The notes under the pieces are model-generated. The model saw only the letters and a program-made list of their open reading frames with translations. It was not told the DNA's origin and did no database searches. A DNA stretch of 8,977 bases from Chloroflexota bacterium (GTDB taxonomy: Bacteria; Chloroflexota; Limnocylindria; Limnocylindrales; CSP1-4), in the NCBI GenBank assembly GCA_025935655.1, contig JAICUV010000133.1, positions 1 to 8,977 on the forward strand, in the 5' to 3' direction. A program made the translations under genes and the position numbers. The first letter of the stretch is position 1; every line of letters begins with the position of its first letter. Positions 6,267 to 8,977 of this stretch are shown piece by piece.

Positions 6267-6977
6267 ATGTCCGAGCCCGCCGCCTCCCCGCCCGCGACTG
6301 CCGGCCCCGCGATCCCCGGTGCCGGCGGCGCACCCGCGTCCGCGCTCCGACGGGCGATCCTCCTCCACCTCCGGCGAGCCGGCCCCACCGCGCCCGACGC
6401 CATCGCGGTCGCGCTCGGAGCGTCCCGGTCGGGCGTCGCGCAGCAGCTCCGCGCGCTCGACGCGGCGGGCCTCGTCACGCGGACGACGGTGCGTCACGGT
6501 GTCGGGCGGCCGCGCCACCTGTACGACGTCACGCCCCTCGCCCAGGACCTGTTCCCGTCCAACTACGACGGCCTCGCGACGGGGCTGCTCGCCGCGATCC
6601 TGGAGATCGGCGGGGACGCGCTGCTCGAGGACGTGTTCGCGGCCCGCCGCCGGCAATCGGAGGTCCGGCTACGCCAGGAGCTGGACGCGACGCTGCCGCC
6701 CGGCGCGTCGCTCGTGGACCGGGTCCGGGAGCTCGCCCGGCTGCAGGACGAGCTCGGCTATCTCGCCGAGGCGCGCGTGGACGCGGACGGGATCCGCCTG
6801 CTGGAGCACAACTGCGCCGTGCTCGACGTCGCGTCCGCGAACCCGGCCGCGTGCCAGGCGGAGCTGGAGCTGTTCCGGAGCGTGCTGGGCGCGGACGTCG
6901 AGCGAGTCCGGCACATCGCCGCGGGCGATCGCTGCTGCGACTACCGCGTGGGGCCCGTCGGCGCGACCGAGGGGTAG
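6267..6977 (+). CDS. SufR-like winged-helix regulator with Fe-S-type cysteines
   Basis: A 236-residue protein. After a disordered Ala/Pro-rich N-terminus (1-24), residues about 25-90 are a winged helix of the ArsR/MarR-like kind: ALRRAILLHLRRAG, a recognition helix around SRSGVAQQLRALDAAGLV (53-70), and a wing with HGVGRPRHLYDVT (77-89). The C-terminal half has HNCAVLDVAS (C183), ANPAAC (C196) and AAGDRCCDYRV (C223, C224). The spacing C-x12-C-x26/27-C is that of SufR/COG2345 regulators, which bind an iron-sulfur cluster and usually repress iron-sulfur assembly genes. Here no suf genes are adjacent; the neighbour is a divergent acyl-CoA dehydrogenase 73 bases away. It may sense redox or iron state and control that gene and itself (inferred). 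ATG 6267 was chosen because it lies directly behind a -10-like box; longer in-frame starts would run into the dehydrogenase gene. Confidence 0.85.
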   Translation: MSEPAASPPATAGPAIPGAGGAPASALRRAILLHLRRAGPTAPDAIAVALGASRSGVAQQLRALDAAGLVTRTTVRHGVGRPRHLYDVTPLAQDLFPSNYDGLATGLLAAILEIGGDALLEDVFAARRRQSEVRLRQELDATLPPGASLVDRVRELARLQDELGYLAEARVDADGIRLLEHNCAVLDVASANPAACQAELELFRSVLGADVERVRHIAAGDRCCDYRVGPVGATEG

Positions 6978-7018
6978 CGCGAGGGCGGAGCCGTCGCCGG
7001 CCCCGTCCTCCGTCGCGT
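6961..7018. terminator. Possible bidirectional stem between convergent genes
   Basis: GCGACCGAGG (6963-6972) can pair with CCTCCGTCGC (7007-7016) with one mismatch, extendable by flanking C-G and G-T pairs. The loop is about 34 bases. It spans the 40-base gap between the regulator stop and the permease stop. The long loop and missing T-run make it weak. Confidence 0.25.
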
Positions 7019-7827
7019 CACGCCGTCGCCCGGTTGAACGCGCGCGACGCGACCCAGATCGAGAGCGCCGCGCAGACGACCATGATCGTGATCCCGCTCA
7101 GCACGTCCGGGTCGCCCCACTGCGCGTTGAACAAGGCGCGGATCGCGAGCACCGCGTGGTACAGCGGGTTGAGCGACGCGACGGTGCGCAACCACTCCGG
7201 GGCGAACGACATCGGGAGCATCACCCCGGACAGGAGCAGCAGCGGCAGCGCGATCGCCTGGGTCAGGGGGGCCAGGGCGTCCTCGCTGCCGATCACCAGC
7301 GCCATCGCGTAGGACACCGGGCCGAGCACGAGGCCGATGAGCGCGAGCAGCAGGAACGCGACCACGAGGCCGGCCGGGTCGATCCGCAGGCCGAGCGGGA
7401 TCGACACGACCACCAGCACGAGCCCCTGGAACATGAACACCACGACGTCGCGGAGCGTGCGCCCGAGGACGGCCGCGGTGCGGCTCATCGGCGTGACCCG
7501 CATCCGCTCCACGACCCCCGAGCGCATCTCGCTGATGAACCCGAAGCCCACGAAGGTGGACCCGAACAGGGCGGTCATGACGAGCAGGCCGGGCCCGAAC
7601 GTGTTGAACGCGCCGCCCGACGGGAAGCCGGGCACGGACGACAGGCTGTCGAGCAGCGGCCCGAACAGGACCAGGTAGACGAACGGCTGCATGACGCCCG
7701 CGATGAGCCAGGCCGGCTGGCGGACGGTGAGCCCGAGGGAACGGCGGAACACCAGCCAGGTGTCGTGGAGGACGCGCACGGGAGAGGATCCTTTCTCGAT
7801 GGTCGGCGCCAGGGCGGCCGCGGTCAT
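7018..7827 (-). CDS. ABC-2 type permease, DrrB-like exporter subunit
   Basis: A 269-residue integral membrane protein, the usual size for an ABC-2 permease. About six hydrophobic segments can be seen, near residues 39-58, 77-99, 127-147, 151-180, 186-205 and 243-262. The conserved cytoplasmic stretch EMRSGVVERMRVTPMSR (100-116) is the hallmark of the DrrB/NodJ-like family, and LNPLYHAVLAIRALF (219-233) matches its typical C-terminal motif. With the ATPase encoded just before it, it should form a dimeric exporter for a lipid, drug or polysaccharide; the substrate is unknown. ATG 7827 overlaps the ATPase stop as ATGA and is preceded by GGAGGAGG (7832-7839 on this strand), which favours this start. 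GTG 7779 with an AAAGGA upstream is a second possible start, 16 codons shorter. Confidence 0.92.
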   Translation of the reverse strand: MTAAALAPTIEKGSSPVRVLHDTWLVFRRSLGLTVRQPAWLIAGVMQPFVYLVLFGPLLDSLSSVPGFPSGGAFNTFGPGLLVMTALFGSTFVGFGFISEMRSGVVERMRVTPMSRTAAVLGRTLRDVVVFMFQGLVLVVVSIPLGLRIDPAGLVVAFLLLALIGLVLGPVSYAMALVIGSEDALAPLTQAIALPLLLLSGVMLPMSFAPEWLRTVASLNPLYHAVLAIRALFNAQWGDPDVLSGITIMVVCAALSIWVASRAFNRATA

Positions 7828-8783
7828 GCCGCCTCCTCCCGCAGGGAGCGGCCGGTCTGCCGCAGGAACACGTCGTCGAGGCTGGGCCGGTGGAGGGACA
7901 GGGTCTGGGGAGCGAGGCCCTGGGCATCGAGGAGCCGCAGGACGGCCGGGAGGCTCGCCTCGCCGTCGGTCACGTAGAGCCGGACGAGACCCTCGGCGAC
8001 GGTCGCCTCGCGCACGAACGGCTGCGCCGCGAGGAGCTGCCGCACGAGCTCCGCGGACTGGGCGACACCCACGGTGATGACGTCGCCCGCGATGGCGTGC
8101 TTGAGCTCGGCCCCGGTCCCGCCCGCGACGATCCGGCCGTGGTCGATGATCGCCAGGCGGTCACACAGGGCGTCCGCCTCCTCGAGGTAGTGGGTGGTGA
8201 GGAACACCGTGGTGCCGCCGTCGCGGAGGCGGCGCACCTCGTCCCACATCCGCGCCCGGGCCTGGGGATCCAGTCCGGTCGTCGGCTCGTCGAGGAACAG
8301 GACGACCGGCCGGTGGACCATCCCCAGGCCGACGTCCAGCCGGCGGCGCATGCCCCCGGAGTAGGTCTCGATGGGACGGTCCGCCGCGTCGGCGAGCTCG
8401 AGGGCGTCCAGGAGCTCGGCGGCCCGCGCATGCGAGTCCGCGCCCGACAGGCCGAACAGCCGGCCCTGCATCACCAGCTCTCCCCGCCCGCTCATGCGCG
8501 GGTCGGTGCCGCCGGTCTGGGCGACGTAGCCGATGCGCCGCCGGACGGCCGGGGCCTGGGTGGCAACGTCGAGCCCCGCGACGCGGGCGACGCCCGACGT
8601 GGGCGGCAGGAGCGTGGAGAGGATCCGGAGCGTGGTGGTCTTGCCCGCCCCGTTGGGCCCGAGGAAGCCGAAGATCGTGCCCGCCTCGACCCGCAGGTCG
8701 ACGCCGGCCACGGCCTCCACCGCCTCGTCCTTGCTGCCGAAGGTCCGCCGCAGGGCCTCCGTCTCGATGACCGGCTCACGCAT
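7824..8783 (-). CDS. ABC transporter ATPase, DrrA-like
   Basis: A 319-residue ATPase that powers the adjacent permease. All nucleotide-binding motifs are intact: Walker A GPNGAGKTT (42-50), Q-loop Q89 (YVAQ), signature YSGGM (141-145), Walker B VLFLDEP (161-167), D-loop GLDP (170-173) and H-loop H198 (TTHYLEEAD). The C-terminal 90 residues, ending in SLDDVFLRQTGRSLREEAA, are the DUF4162-type extension of the DrrA family, involved in coupling to the permease. It is classed with daunorubicin-type and related exporters, but the substrate cannot be read from it. ATG 8783 is preferred over an in-frame start 30 codons upstream, because it overlaps the stop of the small gene before it (ATGCGTGA) and MREPVIETEAL is a normal family N-terminus. 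There is only a weak ribosome binding site, so translational coupling is likely. Confidence 0.93.
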   Translation of the reverse strand: MREPVIETEALRRTFGSKDEAVEAVAGVDLRVEAGTIFGFLGPNGAGKTTTLRILSTLLPPTSGVARVAGLDVATQAPAVRRRIGYVAQTGGTDPRMSGRGELVMQGRLFGLSGADSHARAAELLDALELADAADRPIETYSGGMRRRLDVGLGMVHRPVVLFLDEPTTGLDPQARARMWDEVRRLRDGGTTVFLTTHYLEEADALCDRLAIIDHGRIVAGGTGAELKHAIAGDVITVGVAQSAELVRQLLAAQPFVREATVAEGLVRLYVTDGEASLPAVLRLLDAQGLAPQTLSLHRPSLDDVFLRQTGRSLREEAA

Positions 8784-8949
8784 GGTCGTGCTCGTCGGCG
8801 TCGCGCGCCGCGTAGTACAGCCCGAGCACGAGGGTGGCGACCACCGCTCCCCCCACGAGCGCGGGCCGCGCAAAGAACGCGAGGGCGACGATCGACGTCA
8901 GCCACGCGCCGGGCGCCACGATGTCGGCCTGCTGCCGCTTGAGTCCCAC
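8776..8949 (-). CDS. Small membrane protein of 57 residues, first gene of the exporter operon
   Basis: A GTG at 8949 opens a 57-residue frame ending in TGA at 8776-8778. The protein begins MGLKRQQADIVAPGAWLTSI. Two short hydrophobic segments follow, near residues 16-27 and 31-46 (split by R28-P29), or one long bent helix, and then an acidic/His tail ending in DADEHDHA. The Shine-Dalgarno sequence AAGGAGGA (8958-8965) lies eight bases upstream, the best in the window. The stop overlaps the start of the ATPase gene by eight bases, so the two are very likely coupled. I do not recognise the family. It could be an accessory subunit or a regulator of the exporter; this is inference from position only. 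Confidence 0.75.
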   Translation of the reverse strand: MGLKRQQADIVAPGAWLTSIVALAFFARPALVGGAVVATLVLGLYYAARDADEHDHA

Positions 8950-8957
8950 GGGTTCGA

Positions 8958-8965
8958 TCCTCCTT
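8958..8965 (-). promoter_or_regulatory. Strong ribosome binding site of the small membrane protein
   Basis: AAGGAGGA on the minus strand is a near-perfect anti-16S complement, eight bases before GTG 8949. It is the main reason for accepting the small frame as a gene and for choosing the GTG start. Confidence 0.75.
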
Positions 8966-8977
8966 GGCGGCCGCGAC

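Noticed and set aside
6319..7977. Open frame of 552 codons on the plus strand with many Glu, His, Arg and Asp residues
   Set aside because: It overlaps the regulator in another frame and runs antisense to the ABC permease, both clearly real. The charged repeats are the mirror of hydrophobic permease codons.
7890..8942. Open frame of 350 codons on the plus strand
   Set aside because: It is antisense to the intact ABC ATPase and the small membrane protein, with no recognisable motifs.
8949..8960. GGTTCGATCC on the plus strand, like a tRNA T-loop
   Set aside because: The stem pairs poorly and there is no anticodon arm, D-arm or acceptor stem around it. The same bases lie between the ribosome binding site and the start of the small gene on the other strand.

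Overview
This is a high-GC window (roughly 70% by eye) of ordinary bacterial chromosome, with dense, intact genes and no phage, transposon, CRISPR or RNA gene. The organism is most likely a high-GC, monoderm-type bacterium. The extracellular protein styles (Ser/Thr/Gly-rich secreted protein with a C-terminal beta-sandwich, a sortase-like enzyme, a DrrAB-type exporter, a SufR-like regulator) and start codons sitting just behind a TANNNT box would suit Chloroflexota (for example Limnocylindria-like lineages) or Actinobacteria. I cannot decide between them from this sequence.

Layout: Bases 1-5016 carry four plus-strand genes for envelope or exported proteins. They are the C-terminal end of a large membrane protein of the VWA/glutamine-amidotransferase-like type (cut by the window edge), a 744-residue secreted protein with a propeller-like region, an FN3-like region and a C-terminal beta-sandwich, a small lipoprotein, and a sortase-like protein with His, Cys and Arg in place. 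A complete acyl-CoA dehydrogenase gene follows on the minus strand (6193 down to 5027). It converges with the sortase gene across a 10-base gap, and a perfect hairpin spans both stop codons. A SufR-like winged-helix regulator with four cysteines runs divergently from the dehydrogenase (6267-6977). The 73-base region between these two holds a -10-like box for each gene and a 7+7 inverted repeat between them.

The right end (8949 down to 7018, minus strand) is a compact three-gene operon: a previously overlooked 57-residue membrane protein with a strong ribosome binding site, then a DrrA-like ABC ATPase, then a DrrB-like ABC-2 permease. Each gene overlaps the next (8 bases, then 4 bases), which points to translational coupling and a single export machine.

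No clearly undescribed system stands out. The observations most worth checking are the small membrane protein fused translationally to the exporter, the divergent Fe-S-type regulator/dehydrogenase pair, the recurrent apparently leaderless starts, and the symmetrical stop-codon hairpin.
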